Of a stretch of DNA of 64,000 nt, positions 33,526 to 42,747 are shown piece by piece. Below the pieces are notes generated by a model. That model had not been told where the DNA came from. It was given only the letters and a program-made list of their open reading frames with translations, and searched no databases. The DNA lies in NCBI RefSeq assembly GCF_000283515.1, contig NC_015976.1, forward strand, positions 1,116,001 to 1,180,000. The letters run 5' to 3'. Positions within the stretch are counted from its first letter, which is position 1. Each line of letters opens with the position of its first letter. The DNA is from Sphingobium sp. SYK-6. GTDB lineage: Bacteria > Pseudomonadota > Alphaproteobacteria > Sphingomonadales > Sphingomonadaceae. The position numbers and the translations under genes were made by a program.

Positions 33526-33843
33526 TCAGACTGTCAGCCGCGAAAGCGCCCAAGCTGCCGTGCCCATTGCCGCCCCGCCACCTGCGAGCACCGCCCATGC
33601 CATCGTTGCGGTGCGCAGCACGAAGCCCCAGAGCATCGCACACAGATAGACGAGAGCGCCCAGCATCCAAGAAAGAACCTGCGCCTCCGAAAAAGGCAGG
33701 CCGATGGTGAAGCCGGCCAGTGTTGCGAGTGCGGTAAAGCCATAGGCAAAAAGATAACCGCCAACGATCGCGGCGCCGAAACGACTCGCTGTTCTGGCGG
33801 GCTGGGCGAAAGACTCCGCCTTTGCGCCATGGTTTCTTGTCAT
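33526..33843 (-). CDS. DUF3649-type small membrane protein of iron uptake
   Basis: A protein of about 105 residues with three hydrophobic helices (ARTASRFGAAIVGGYLFAYG; VLSWMLGALVYLCAMLWGFV; AWAVLAGGGAAMGTAAWAL), fitting DUF3649 iron-uptake proteins. I prefer the ATG at 33843, ten bases after GGGTGAG; an in-frame GTG at 33858 has that sequence overlapping it. First gene of the three-gene operon divergent from the receptor at 34132. Confidence 0.8.
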   Translation of the reverse strand: MTRNHGAKAESFAQPARTASRFGAAIVGGYLFAYGFTALATLAGFTIGLPFSEAQVLSWMLGALVYLCAMLWGFVLRTATMAWAVLAGGGAAMGTAAWALSRLTV

Positions 33844-33929
33844 GCTGTTAGCACTCACCCTTTCGAATCCCGCCGTTTGGAAGGCCCTCCGTCAGAGCAG
33901 CTCCGTCCTGTCTGTCTTATCGCTTAATT

Positions 33930-33948
33930 GATAATGAGTTGCAATAGG
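33930..33948 (+). promoter_or_regulatory. Fur-box-like site in divergent iron-uptake promoter region
   Basis: GATAATGAGTTGCAATAGG matches the 19-bp Fur consensus at 12 positions by eye, mostly in the left half. It lies between the divergent receptor gene and the DUF3649-PepSY-DUF3325 operon, where iron control would be expected. The right half is weak. Confidence 0.45.
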
Positions 33949-34131
33949 TCAGGGTGGATGCTCGGGATCCATAGAAAACTGCGCCTGGTGTCAGGCGCGC
34001 CATTGCTCATCAGATCCAATTTTCACGGGAGGGAGGGAAACTATCACGATTTCCGGATACGCCGGGTATCAATGATATTAACTCGCAATATACATAATCT
34101 TATTGCGCCCTCACATTTTCGGGGGCTATTC

Positions 34132-36261
34132 ATGCAGAAGCTTATTGCGCCAATTCTCTCTCTGCCGCTCGTGCTGGTGCCTGTCATTGCGCCTTGCGCC
34201 CGTGCTGCGGAAGCCACGGCATCGGATGAAGAGGCGACGGAGGACGCGAGGAAAGCGATACTCGTTTATGGTCATCGCTCTGACGAAGACCAAACTCGCG
34301 CGGCCAGCAACGGCGCAATGGGTACGAAAACGCTGCTCGACACGCCTTACTCGATAACCCTTGTCGATCAGGCGGATATCGCCCGCCGGCAGGTTACAAG
34401 TATAGGGCAGGTATTCCAGAACGACCCGTCCGTTTATTCCTCTGCGCCATCGGGATCGATCAACTGGTGGGGCACGCAAATCAGAGGATTAGGCGTTCGC
34501 AACTATTATATCGATGATGTCCCCCTGCTGCTGTACTGGGGCGGGGACTTCCCCCTGGAACCGATCGAAAGCGTGTCCGCGCTCAAGGGGCTGACCGGAT
34601 TTATGTATGGCATCGGCGCGCCAGGCGGCGTCATCGTTTATCGCACCAAGCGCCCTACGGCCGAAGCGATGCTGACCACGGAAGCCGGCTACCGCACCAA
34701 CAGCGTATTTTATGCAAAGGCCGATGCAGGCGGGCCGCTGACACAGGACGGACGCCTTGGCTATCGTCTCAATCTGGCCGGAGAAAAGGGCACGGCTTAT
34801 AATAGGGCAGGGGTTAATCGCTTCGTGGCTTCATTGGCGCTTGATTATGCGTTCACTCCCGATCTCAAATGGTACGCCAGCGCCACCTATGAAGACAGCA
34901 ATCTGAAGCACGAGCCGTTCCAGTTTTACTGGGAAGAATATGTCGGGACCAAGCTTCCTCGGCCGACTTATGACTATGACAAGCTGAACGTCGCCAACAG
35001 CTTCTACAAGGCGCGGACACTCGCGACCGCTACCGGTTTCGATTGGTCCTTTGCGCCCGGCTGGTCTGCGCGACTGACTTATGGATATACCAGCAAGCGG
35101 CATCATTCGAACAAGATGTTCGTCTATATGCAGAATTCGGACGGAGAATATGATGGCTATGCCTATAACTTCGCCGAGCTGGACAGAAATCACTTCGCCC
35201 AGTTTCTCTTGCAGGGCGAAGTCACGACAGGGTCGATCCGGCATGAGATCGTCGCTGGAGCATCCTATCTCGCGACCGACAGCCTGTTCGGTTTCAACGA
35301 CCGCAACTATTATTGGGGCAATGATTTCAACGGATCAATCTATCAGGATCAGCCGTTCCGTGTGACGCGCACTATGTATTTTGATACCGAGGGTTGGCCC
35401 ACGAAAGAGCGTCAAAGCGGCGTCTTTGCCAGTGACACTGTGCATTTTGGCGAGCATGTTCAGGCCATCGTTGGCGCACGCTATACCCGGTACAAGCTGC
35501 TTGATGCGGATGGAGATCCACGGGTGGATTCATCCTATCGCACGTCATCAGTGACGCCAACCTTCGCGCTCATCTATAAGCCGGCGCCTTATGTGTCGTT
35601 CTATGGCAGCTATGCCGAGGCGATGGAGCCGGGCAGCCGTGTCGGTGGCGAATATGCCAATGCGGGCGAGGTGCTGAAGCCGACGCGCAGCCGCCAATAT
35701 GAAATCGGTGCGAAGTATGAGCATCAGGGCCTGAGCATGACGCTTGCAGGCTTCCGCATCGAACGGGCTGCGACGATCGACCAGATCGTCGACGGCACAC
35801 GCCGCCTGACGCAGGACGGCTTGACGCTTTACAAGGGCGTCGAAGCTATAGCGAGTTATCGCTTTGCGCCCGACCTCAAATTGGGTCTCGGCGTGCTTCG
35901 GCTCGATCCGTCCATTCGCAACGTATCGGCCGGAAATGAGACGCTACAGGGCAATACCCCCGGTGGCGCGTCCAAATGGCAGCTAACCGGCAACGCGCAA
36001 TATGATATCCCGGCTGTTCCAGGCCTTAGCGTACATGGCAATGTCCGCTATATCGGTAAGGCACCGACCAACGACGCCAACAGTCTAATCATTCCGTCCT
36101 ACACTGTGGCCAATGCGGGGTTTCAGTATGAAACGCTGGTTGGCAATCGCAAGGTGACGTTCATGGGCAACCTCAACAACCTACTCAACGAAAAATACTG
36201 GACCCAAACTAATATAGGGGAGGGTGTTAACGGCGCGCTCGGCGTGCGCATTGCCTGGTAG
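34132..36261 (+). CDS. TonB-dependent siderophore receptor
   Basis: A 709-residue receptor: signal peptide (LIAPILSLPLVLVPVIAPCARA), plug domain (LLDTPYSITLVDQADIARRQ; IRGLGVRNYYIDDVPLL; ALKGLTGFMYGIGAPGGVIV) and a long barrel ending in GVRIAW. The SVYSSAPSG and YIDDVP pattern is typical of the FhuE/FpvA-like siderophore group. The ATG at 34132 follows GGGGG by six bases; longer in-frame readings lack a leader. Divergent from the DUF3649-PepSY-DUF3325 operon, forming a complete uptake and reduction module. Confidence 0.92.
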   Translation: MQKLIAPILSLPLVLVPVIAPCARAAEATASDEEATEDARKAILVYGHRSDEDQTRAASNGAMGTKTLLDTPYSITLVDQADIARRQVTSIGQVFQNDPSVYSSAPSGSINWWGTQIRGLGVRNYYIDDVPLLLYWGGDFPLEPIESVSALKGLTGFMYGIGAPGGVIVYRTKRPTAEAMLTTEAGYRTNSVFYAKADAGGPLTQDGRLGYRLNLAGEKGTAYNRAGVNRFVASLALDYAFTPDLKWYASATYEDSNLKHEPFQFYWEEYVGTKLPRPTYDYDKLNVANSFYKARTLATATGFDWSFAPGWSARLTYGYTSKRHHSNKMFVYMQNSDGEYDGYAYNFAELDRNHFAQFLLQGEVTTGSIRHEIVAGASYLATDSLFGFNDRNYYWGNDFNGSIYQDQPFRVTRTMYFDTEGWPTKERQSGVFASDTVHFGEHVQAIVGARYTRYKLLDADGDPRVDSSYRTSSVTPTFALIYKPAPYVSFYGSYAEAMEPGSRVGGEYANAGEVLKPTRSRQYEIGAKYEHQGLSMTLAGFRIERAATIDQIVDGTRRLTQDGLTLYKGVEAIASYRFAPDLKLGLGVLRLDPSIRNVSAGNETLQGNTPGGASKWQLTGNAQYDIPAVPGLSVHGNVRYIGKAPTNDANSLIIPSYTVANAGFQYETLVGNRKVTFMGNLNNLLNEKYWTQTNIGEGVNGALGVRIAW

Positions 36262-36273
36262 CCTTGTTCATTT

Positions 36274-36352
36274 ATCGCCAACATAGCCGCCGTTCGATCG
36301 CCTGATAAAGCTCCCTAAAGTATGCTCATTGTTCATCAGGCTGTCGTGGCAT
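36274..36352 (+). repeat. Dispersed 3'-flank repeat, copy 3
   Basis: The 5' box reads TCGCCAACATAGCCGCCGTT and the 3' box CATTGTTCATCAGGCTGTCG. It begins about 12 bases after the stop of the siderophore receptor gene, same strand. Confidence 0.75.
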
Positions 36353-36479
36353 GGTCATCAATCGCACGAGGGAATGGGCGGCTCGATCAATTTGCGGTGC
36401 AACGGCACGGCCAAAACCGCGCTGAAAAAAGTTAGACATGGCTCGTGACCGAAATCGCTCAGCGCGCGAATAAGAGATC

Positions 36480-37091
36480 ATGCGCTCGGACTTCCTCTCG
36501 AGATTGATCTCAAGGCCCGCGCCAGGCACGGCGCCGGCTAGCCGCGAGCGTCCGTTCCGAACCGCGCCGGACAGCTGGAGCAGCCTGATGGTTGCGGCAC
36601 AAAACGGCCACGGTGGTGCCTATCGGCGGTTGCTGGGCGAAATGTCCGAGTGGCTCACGCGCTATTTCCAGCGGCGGCTGCCGCCGGGCGAGGTGGATGA
36701 CGCCGTCCAGGAAACGCTGCTCGCCGTCCATCGGCGACGGCACACTTATGATCCGCACTATCCGCTGGGACCCTGGCTGGCGGCGATCGCCAAGAACAAA
36801 TGGATCGACCAGCTGCGCAGCCTGTCGCGCCGCCCCCTGGACGAGCTGCCCGAGGACATAGCCGTGGATGACCACGAGGCATCTGTGGTCAGCAGCTCGG
36901 TCCTCGCAAGCCTGCTTGACGAGCTCCGCCCCGCGCAGGCCCAGGCGATCCTGCTGGTCAAGATGTAGGGCTACAGCGTCGAGGAGGCGTCAGGCCAGAT
37001 CGGCCTCTCCGTCTCCGCCGTGAAGATGAACATCCACCGCGGGCTCGCGCGCCTGACGGCCATCATTGAGAAGACCGCCGATGTCGAATGA
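36480..37091 (+). pseudogene. ECF sigma factor (SigF-like) with in-frame TAG
   Basis: The frame encodes region 2 of an ECF sigma factor (GAYRRLLGEMSEWLTRYFQRR, then VDDAVQETLLAVH and the WLAAIAKNKWIDQLR block). It stops at TAG 36966-36968 inside region 4, after ILLVKM. In the same frame the missing part continues at once: GYSVEEASGQIGLSVSAVKM and NIHRGLARLTAI, ending at a TGA at 37091. Relatives usually have a glutamate before GYS, so GAG to TAG is the simplest change. The intact protein would have 203 residues with the stop read through. Partner of the NrsF gene, which it overlaps by 11 bases. Confidence 0.82.
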
Positions 37092-37722
37092 ATCCCTGAT
37101 CGCCGATCTGTCGTCAGACCTAGCGCCCGTTCATCGCCGCAGCATGCTGCGCGAGGGCGGACTTGTCCTCGCGCTGGGCGCTGCGGAGCTCGTTCTCTTC
37201 CTAAGCCTTGGCGTGATGCGGCCGGACATGCACCACATGGCCGGATCTCGATTTCTGATGTGGCGGGTGGGAAGTCTCGGCCTGCTGGCGGTGATCGCCT
37301 GCGCGATGGCGATCCGGTCCTTCTCACCGATGGCGCAGCCGCGCGGGGGGCTGATGCTCTCCAGCGCCCTTGCTGCCTTGGCTATCGTCGGTGGCGCGTT
37401 CGTCACGCCCGAAGGAGTGGGCGACCGCGCGCTGCTCGATCGCATCAGTCCGGCCAGCGGCATCGTTTGCGCCACTTCGATCTTCGTGCTCTCGCTGCCG
37501 ATCGTAGCGCTCCTCGGCGCCCTGATGCGGCGGGCGGCGCCGACCCAGCCAACGCTGAGCGCGCTTGCTTCCGGCATCGCCGCTGGCGCCTGCGGGGCCT
37601 TCGTCTTCGCCTTCTGCTGCCCCTTCAACGACCCGCTCTACGTAGTGGTTTGGTATAGCATCGGGTGCGCCGCCGTGATGGCCGTCGCACGATGGTGCCT
37701 GCCGCGACGCTTCCGCCTCTAA
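37081..37722 (+). CDS. nrsF: NrsF-family anti-sigma factor (DUF1109)
   Basis: A 213-residue inner-membrane protein with six hydrophobic helices starting near residue 25. The C-terminal CCPFNDPLYVVVWYSIGCA segment and the two-cysteine pattern are typical of NrsF, the membrane anti-sigma factor that holds SigF-type ECF factors and releases them under heavy-metal or oxidative stress in Caulobacter. The ATG at 37081 overlaps the end of the sigma gene. If the sigma factor is really truncated, this protein has lost its local partner. Confidence 0.85.
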   Translation: MSNESLIADLSSDLAPVHRRSMLREGGLVLALGAAELVLFLSLGVMRPDMHHMAGSRFLMWRVGSLGLLAVIACAMAIRSFSPMAQPRGGLMLSSALAALAIVGGAFVTPEGVGDRALLDRISPASGIVCATSIFVLSLPIVALLGALMRRAAPTQPTLSALASGIAAGACGAFVFAFCCPFNDPLYVVVWYSIGCAAVMAVARWCLPRRFRL

Positions 37723-37833
37723 CGAGAACCGTTGCGGCAAATCGACCCTCGCACCGCCTGAACCATCGACCGCCGACCCGCCGGGATTCCGGGACCGGAG
37801 ACGTGCGCCTGCCTCTCAGAAAGGAACTATGCC

Positions 37834-38415
37834 ATGAAGACTATCACCGACGTGAAGTCCCCAGACCGGGACTGGCTCAAGACATACTATTATCTACGCT
37901 TCGTGGTCTCCGCGATCTGGGTCGCGCTCGCCTTCACGGTGGCGAAGGCCATGCCGCCGCTGGCTGCAGGAATGCTCGTCGCCTATCCCGCGTGGGACGC
38001 ACTGGCGAACTATCTCGATGCAAACCGGAGTGGCGGCCTGACGAAGAACAAGAGCCAGATGCTCAACGTCGTCGTCAGCGTCGTGACCGCCGTTGCCGTC
38101 GCCACCACCCTGCCGCACGGCATACATGCGGTCCTCCAGATCTTCGGCGTATGGGCGATCCTGTCCGGCCTGTTCCAACTCGTCACCGGCGTGCGGCGCT
38201 GGAAGTCCTATGGCGCGCAGTGGGCAATGATCCTGAGCGGCGCTCAGTCGGGGCTTGCCGGGGCGCATATGCTCAGCAAAGCCGCCGGCGCCGCACCGGT
38301 CAGCATCGCCGACATCGCGCCCTACGCCGCCTTCGGCGCCTTCTACTTCCTCGTCTCAGCTGTCTCGCTGACCATCAGCGACGTGCGTCAGCGCGCGAAG
38401 GCCGTCGAGCCCTGA
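37834..38415 (+). CDS. Four-to-six-helix membrane protein (DUF308-like)
   Basis: A 193-residue membrane protein. Hydrophobic helices are seen at about 22-50, 75-95, 100-122, 125-150 and 165-185; the FGVWAILSGLFQLVTGVRRW pattern resembles DUF308/HdeD-like proteins. A basic, soluble N-terminus (DVKSPDRDWLKTYYYLRF) precedes the first helix. The ribosome-binding site is AAAGGA. It follows the NrsF gene on the same strand after 111 bases and may be part of the same stress response (inference). Confidence 0.65.
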   Translation: MKTITDVKSPDRDWLKTYYYLRFVVSAIWVALAFTVAKAMPPLAAGMLVAYPAWDALANYLDANRSGGLTKNKSQMLNVVVSVVTAVAVATTLPHGIHAVLQIFGVWAILSGLFQLVTGVRRWKSYGAQWAMILSGAQSGLAGAHMLSKAAGAAPVSIADIAPYAAFGAFYFLVSAVSLTISDVRQRAKAVEP

Positions 38416-38439
38416 GGCACGTCGGAACCGGGCCGGAGA

Positions 38440-39300
38440 TCATGCGGATGTGTTCGCGAGATGACCCGATACCGTTGAGATGAATGCGCGAAGACGCCCA
38501 AGTCGTCGCAGGTCCCGGTGGTAACCCATCCAGATGTCGCGCGCCGGCGGCGGCTTCGGCAGCTCTAGTCTGCGGATGCCCGTGATCTGATTGCCGACTA
38601 CGCGAGGCAGGACGGCGATGCCGACACCTTCCCGGCACATGCGTCCCTGGACGTTGCGGTTGTTCGATCGCAGAATTGGTCTCGCATTGGGGAAACTCTC
38701 GGTCAGCCATGCGATGTCCGGGAAATGGCCCGTGGATGTGTCATGGGTGATGAGCCTGAAACCGGCACCGTCGCCATATTGGGGATCGGCGGCTTCCTCC
38801 GCGATATAGACGCCATATTCCAGCCTGAAGAGCCGCCGCTGCACGACATCGGCATTGTTGAACGGGACGATGCGAAAAGCAACGTCGGCCTCGCGCTGGG
38901 CGAGGTTGAACAGGCGCGTGCCCGTCAGGATTTCGACGTCGACATTGGGATAGGCTTTCGAGAAATCTGCCAGGATGGGAGGAAGGACATAGGCCCCGAA
39001 CCAGTCCGCTGAAGAAATGCGCAGACTGCCCTTCAGGTCGTGCTCCTGCCCTGCGAGCCGGCGCTCCATCGCCAGCGCGCCTTCCTCCATCTGCTCGGCC
39101 AGCGCGAGGATGCTATGTCCCTCGTCGGTCAGGACAAGACCGTCCGCCGTGCGCTGGAAGAGCGTCTGACCGATCGCCTGCTCAAGCGCGCGAAGGCGTC
39201 TGCCGACGGTCGGATGACTCGTGCGGAGAGAGCGCGCCGCGCCGCCGAGCGTACCGGATCGCGCAACGGCGAGAAAGATCCTGACGTCACTCCATTCCAT
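38440..39300 (-). CDS. LysR-family transcriptional regulator
   Basis: A 286-residue regulator. The N-terminal winged helix-turn-helix (about 3-62) has VRIFLAVARSGTLGGAARSL and VGRRLRALEQAIGQTLFQR; the C-terminal substrate-binding domain (about 90-285) follows. Divergent from the short-chain dehydrogenase gene, which it probably controls through the inverted repeat between them. It belongs to the CrgA-like subgroup by appearance. Confidence 0.92.
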   Translation of the reverse strand: MEWSDVRIFLAVARSGTLGGAARSLRTSHPTVGRRLRALEQAIGQTLFQRTADGLVLTDEGHSILALAEQMEEGALAMERRLAGQEHDLKGSLRISSADWFGAYVLPPILADFSKAYPNVDVEILTGTRLFNLAQREADVAFRIVPFNNADVVQRRLFRLEYGVYIAEEAADPQYGDGAGFRLITHDTSTGHFPDIAWLTESFPNARPILRSNNRNVQGRMCREGVGIAVLPRVVGNQITGIRRLELPKPPPARDIWMGYHRDLRRLGRLRAFISTVSGHLANTSA

Positions 39301-39316
39301 TGCGAACCTCGCACAA

Positions 39317-39348
39317 AACTGAACGCAAAGAGTACATTCCTGTCAGTT
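39317..39348. promoter_or_regulatory. Inverted repeat in LysR-SDR divergent promoter
   Basis: AACTGA (39317-39322) and TCAGTT (39343-39348) form an inverted repeat centred between the divergent regulator and dehydrogenase genes. Position and symmetry fit a LysR-type binding site, though the arms are farther apart than the classical T-N11-A. Confidence 0.45.
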
Positions 39349-39401
39349 CAAGAACAAATCTAAACGCCTAGATTCCCCCCATCGTCATGGAGGTGTTAGT
39401 C

Positions 39402-40226
39402 ATGAAGACCTGGTTCATCACAGGCTGCTCGAGCGGCTTCGGCAAGCGGCTCGCGCTTGCTGCGGCACAGCGCGGGGATCGCGTCGTCGCAACGGCCCGG
39501 AATGTGAGGGCGATCGAGGACATGGCCGAGCCGTTCGGCGGCCGCATGATCACCTTGCCACTCGACGTGACCGATGCGGCGGCCGCCAAGGTGGCGGTCG
39601 CAAAGGCGGTCGAAATCTTCGGCGGGTTCGACATACTCGTGAACAATGCCGGCTACGCCCTGTTCGGCGCGATCGAGGAGGGCACTCCGCAGGAATATCG
39701 GCCGATGTTCGAGGCGAACGTCTTTGGCCTGATCGAAACCACGAGAGCCGTGCTACCCGTCCTGCGCCGGTCGGGCGGAACAATCGTCAACATGTCTTCC
39801 GGTGCGGGTATCGAGGGCCGCGGCGGCGGCGGCTATTACCATGCCGCCAAGTTCGCCGTGGAAGGCATTTCCGAGGCGCTCGCCGGCGAGCTTAAGCCAC
39901 TCGGCGTTCGCGTGCTGATCGTCGAGCCTGGGCCGTTCCGCACCGATTTCCTCGGCCGGTCGATCGTCATGGCGGTCAACGAGATGCCCGAATATGCCGC
40001 AAGTTCGCGCAAGCTCTATCGCGAGACCGGCAACGGCAATCAGGCGGGCGATCCCGAGAAGGCGGTCGCGGTGATTCTGCGGGCGGTCGATGCCGAGGAC
40101 GCCCCGCTCCACCTGCCGCTCGGCCCGGCCGCGCACGCGATCGCCGAGCGAAAGCTGGCGGCCTTCCGCAGCGATATCGACGCTTGGCGCGACATCACGA
40201 TCGCTACCGATTTCGATCCCGTCTGA
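39402..40226 (+). CDS. Short-chain dehydrogenase/reductase
   Basis: A 274-residue SDR. The NADP-binding motif is TGCSSGFG (residues 7-14), the structural NNAGYALFG and the catalytic Ser in NMSSGAG, Tyr and Lys in YYHAAKFAVEG are present. The start at 39402 follows GGAGG; an in-frame ATG at 39387 overlaps that site. Reduces or oxidises a hydroxyl or carbonyl group; substrate unknown. It is followed by an alpha/beta hydrolase and a VOC-family gene on the same strand, a small catabolic or detoxification operon. Confidence 0.92.
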   Translation: MKTWFITGCSSGFGKRLALAAAQRGDRVVATARNVRAIEDMAEPFGGRMITLPLDVTDAAAAKVAVAKAVEIFGGFDILVNNAGYALFGAIEEGTPQEYRPMFEANVFGLIETTRAVLPVLRRSGGTIVNMSSGAGIEGRGGGGYYHAAKFAVEGISEALAGELKPLGVRVLIVEPGPFRTDFLGRSIVMAVNEMPEYAASSRKLYRETGNGNQAGDPEKAVAVILRAVDAEDAPLHLPLGPAAHAIAERKLAAFRSDIDAWRDITIATDFDPV

Positions 40227-40252
40227 ACACCAATCCTGATTGGAGAGCGATC

Positions 40253-41101
40253 ATGACCCCAACGTTGGAGGGATTTACCCAGCAACTGGTGCCGGCGGAC
40301 GGCATAAAGATCAACGCCGTTATCGGAGGGGCGGGCCCGCCGATCCTGCTGCTCCACGGCTGGCCCGAAACCTGGTGGGAATGGCACCATGTGATGCCGC
40401 GATTGGCCGAGCATTTCAGCGTGGTGGCCATCGATATGCGCGGCGCGGGATTTTCCGACTGTCCGCAGGGCGGCTATGACAAGGCGACGATGGCGTGTGA
40501 CGCGCATGAAGTCATGATCGCACTCGGCCACGAACGCTACGCCGTGTGCGGACATGACATCGGCGGCATGGTCGCCCTGCCGCAGGCCGCCCTCCACCGA
40601 GAGGCTGTTACCCACCTGGCCGTACTCGACGTGCCGCTTCCCGGCTGGACCGGATGGGAAGCGACGACCGCGAGGCTCTGGCACTTCGGCTTCCATATGC
40701 ACCGGGACCTGCCCGAACGCCTGATTCATGGCCGTGAATATGATTATGTTGCGGCCTTCATGGCGGAGCGGTTCTACGATCACAGCCGCTTCGATCCGGC
40801 GGACATCGATATCTACGCCAAGGCGATGGCGCTGCCCGGCCGCACCCGTGGGGGAATGGAATGGTATCGCACGCTCGCCGCAGACCACGCGGCCGCGCTC
40901 GAATACAAGAAGCAACCGCTCGAGATACCAGTGCTGGGCCTCGGTGGGGATCAGCGCTTCGGTGCGCAGATGGTGCCGATGCTCGAGGAATTCGCCACCA
41001 ACGTGACGGGCGGCCCCATCGCGCGGTGCAGCCACTATGTCGCGGACGAAAGGCCGGATGAGGTCGCGGCCGCCCTGGTCGACTTCCTCAAGACCAATTG
41101 A
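40253..41101 (+). CDS. Alpha/beta hydrolase, epoxide hydrolase-like
   Basis: A 282-residue hydrolase with the epoxide-hydrolase/dehalogenase pattern: HGWPETWWEWHHVMP at the oxyanion site, the nucleophile aspartate in GHDIGGMVAL in place of serine, and the histidine near SHYVADERP. The acid nucleophile implies an ester intermediate opened by water. Start at 40253 after GGAGAG. Second gene of the SDR operon. Confidence 0.88.
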   Translation: MTPTLEGFTQQLVPADGIKINAVIGGAGPPILLLHGWPETWWEWHHVMPRLAEHFSVVAIDMRGAGFSDCPQGGYDKATMACDAHEVMIALGHERYAVCGHDIGGMVALPQAALHREAVTHLAVLDVPLPGWTGWEATTARLWHFGFHMHRDLPERLIHGREYDYVAAFMAERFYDHSRFDPADIDIYAKAMALPGRTRGGMEWYRTLAADHAAALEYKKQPLEIPVLGLGGDQRFGAQMVPMLEEFATNVTGGPIARCSHYVADERPDEVAAALVDFLKTN

Positions 41102-41157
41102 AACGCAGCGCCAGCCCACAAGCATGGCGGATCGAATGCATAGCAAAGGAGACTGTC

Positions 41158-41685
41158 ATGACTGCACCCGTCATTCGCGGCGTCAATCATATCGGCATCA
41201 CGGTGCCGGACATCGAAGCGGCAAAGTCCTTCCTGGAAGCGGCTTTCGGCGCCCAGCTGATCTATCAGTCCTTCGGACCGCAGGATCCGCCGCGGCAGGG
41301 ACCCGAGTTCGAGCGGGCCGTCGGCGCTTTCCCCGGCACAGTCGTGCGCGCGCAGGCGATGGTCAAGATCGGCACGGGACCCGATATCGAGCTCTTCGAA
41401 ATGCATGGCCCAGAGCAAGCCCAGCCGATCCGCGCGAGCGACTTCGGCATCACCCATTTTGCGCTCTACACCGACGACATCGACGCATCGGTCGAGCGTT
41501 TCGAGAAGGCCGGGGGCACGTCCCTCACCGCGCCGCGCGCCATTCCCTATGCGACCGAAAGAGGTCCTGGAAACAAGGTCTGCTACTGCCGCATGCCGTG
41601 GGGCACGACGATGGAGTTCATCACTACGCCCGACCGCATGGCATATCGCGATCAGACGGACGTACGCCGTTGGCAGGATGATTGA
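41158..41685 (+). CDS. VOC-superfamily (glyoxalase/dioxygenase-like) protein
   Basis: A 175-residue metal-binding-fold protein. The first half begins RGVNHIGITVPDIEAAKSFL with the first metal histidine; the second has ITHFALYTDDIDASVERF, and the WGTTMEFITTPD end supplies the last glutamate ligand. The fold serves glyoxalases, extradiol dioxygenases and resistance proteins. The ATG at 41158 follows AAAGGAG. Last gene of the SDR-hydrolase unit. Confidence 0.88.
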   Translation: MTAPVIRGVNHIGITVPDIEAAKSFLEAAFGAQLIYQSFGPQDPPRQGPEFERAVGAFPGTVVRAQAMVKIGTGPDIELFEMHGPEQAQPIRASDFGITHFALYTDDIDASVERFEKAGGTSLTAPRAIPYATERGPGNKVCYCRMPWGTTMEFITTPDRMAYRDQTDVRRWQDD

Positions 41686-41765
41686 GCAGGACGCTAGCAG
41701 CGATCGTCAAACCCGAATTGGCGCATGAAGCATACGTGGCAAATCCGAAACTCTCCCGGCTGAGG

Positions 41766-41838
41766 GCGCCAACAAAGCGGTCATTCGCGGCTCTCAACGC
41801 GCTTTTAAAGGCGGCCCTACGTTCATGTTGACCGATCG
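41766..41838 (+). repeat. Dispersed 3'-flank repeat, copy 7
   Basis: The 5' box reads GGCGCCAACAAAGCGGTCAT and the 3' box CCCTACGTTCATGTTGACCG. It lies about 80 bases after the VOC-family gene, same strand. Confidence 0.65.
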
Positions 41839-41906
41839 AACGTCCGGGCAGGGCCTTGACCGACGCCATACCCTGTTTCCCACCCACCAACGCGATGCCG
41901 AATGCC

Positions 41907-42734
41907 TCATTTTTTGTCCCGCGAAGTACCCTTCCCTGGAGTGGGGTGGGTTGCCGGCGCTGGTCGAGCAGGGGCTTCACTCGTCAGAACTGCTCGAATA
42001 TCTAATCTCGTTGGGGACACGACTTCCACCTTCGTAGGCTCGGTATCCCTGATCCAAGGCTGCGTGCCTAATAGGATAGCCCACATAACGATCAGAACGA
42101 TGCAAATCGCATATGAAGGCAACCGGCCATGAACAGAGGTGGAAGCGACCGAGAACGGCTCAGGGAAGAAGCGCCTTAGCCCGTTAGCTTCCCAATAATC
42201 CTTCAAATATTTTCGCTGGTTCTGCGATGCAATGATACCGCGCATTGTCATGAATGCGATAAGTGCGGAGGCCAATCCAATGGCAGTTCCCAGTATCCAT
42301 TTTGCGGGTGCCGTTCCACCCGATGCAGCGACTAGCGTGTATGCGGCAATCGTGAAGCCTTGAAATGTCAGATTCCACGACATCCTCGTATTGGCGAGCC
42401 CTTGCTCAACCTCGATCTGTTTAGCGATCATTTCCGCAATGCGTATCTGTGCCAATGTTGGCTTTAGCAGCGTGGATTTCGACACGCGGGAATCACGAAA
42501 ATCGGGGGAATTGCGACCGAGGAACCAATTTCCTGCCAGGTGGAGCCAACGGATAGGCGACCCCCTCAAATTGCAAGGCTTCTTGTTTCCGGTATCACTG
42601 TCTGCCACGATCGCGTTTCCCCCCGTGTTCGCAGAGCGAAGGTCGCACAGCAGATTGGGAAAGGAAACAGACGACTGAATTTGGCGGGCGGGTACAAAGT
42701 AGTTCAGGTGGCGACGCGAGTTTGCGGTGTCCAT
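41907..42734 (-). CDS. Hypothetical membrane protein
   Basis: A membrane protein of about 275 residues with uncertain start. The recognisable core begins at MIAKQIEVEQGLANTRMSWN, followed by two adjacent hydrophobic helices (LTFQGFTIAAYTLVAAS; WILGTAIGLASALIAFMTM). A soluble NQRKYLKDYWEANGLRRFFP segment and a third helix (SYAICIVLIVMWAILLG) follow, then a Pro/Ala-rich C-terminus. The sequence upstream of the core is poorly supported. The base composition is less GC-rich than its neighbours, suggesting foreign origin. Function unknown. Confidence 0.5.
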   Translation of the reverse strand: MDTANSRRHLNYFVPARQIQSSVSFPNLLCDLRSANTGGNAIVADSDTGNKKPCNLRGSPIRWLHLAGNWFLGRNSPDFRDSRVSKSTLLKPTLAQIRIAEMIAKQIEVEQGLANTRMSWNLTFQGFTIAAYTLVAASGGTAPAKWILGTAIGLASALIAFMTMRGIIASQNQRKYLKDYWEANGLRRFFPEPFSVASTSVHGRLPSYAICIVLIVMWAILLGTQPWIRDTEPTKVEVVSPTRLDIRAVLTSEAPARPAPATHPTPGKGTSRDKK

Positions 42735-42747
42735 GACGAAGGATTTC

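Noticed and set aside
37665-38483. 272-residue plus-strand frame overlapping the membrane protein gene
   Set aside because: Arg-rich reading in the wrong frame; the 37834-38415 frame has clear membrane helices and a ribosome-binding site.
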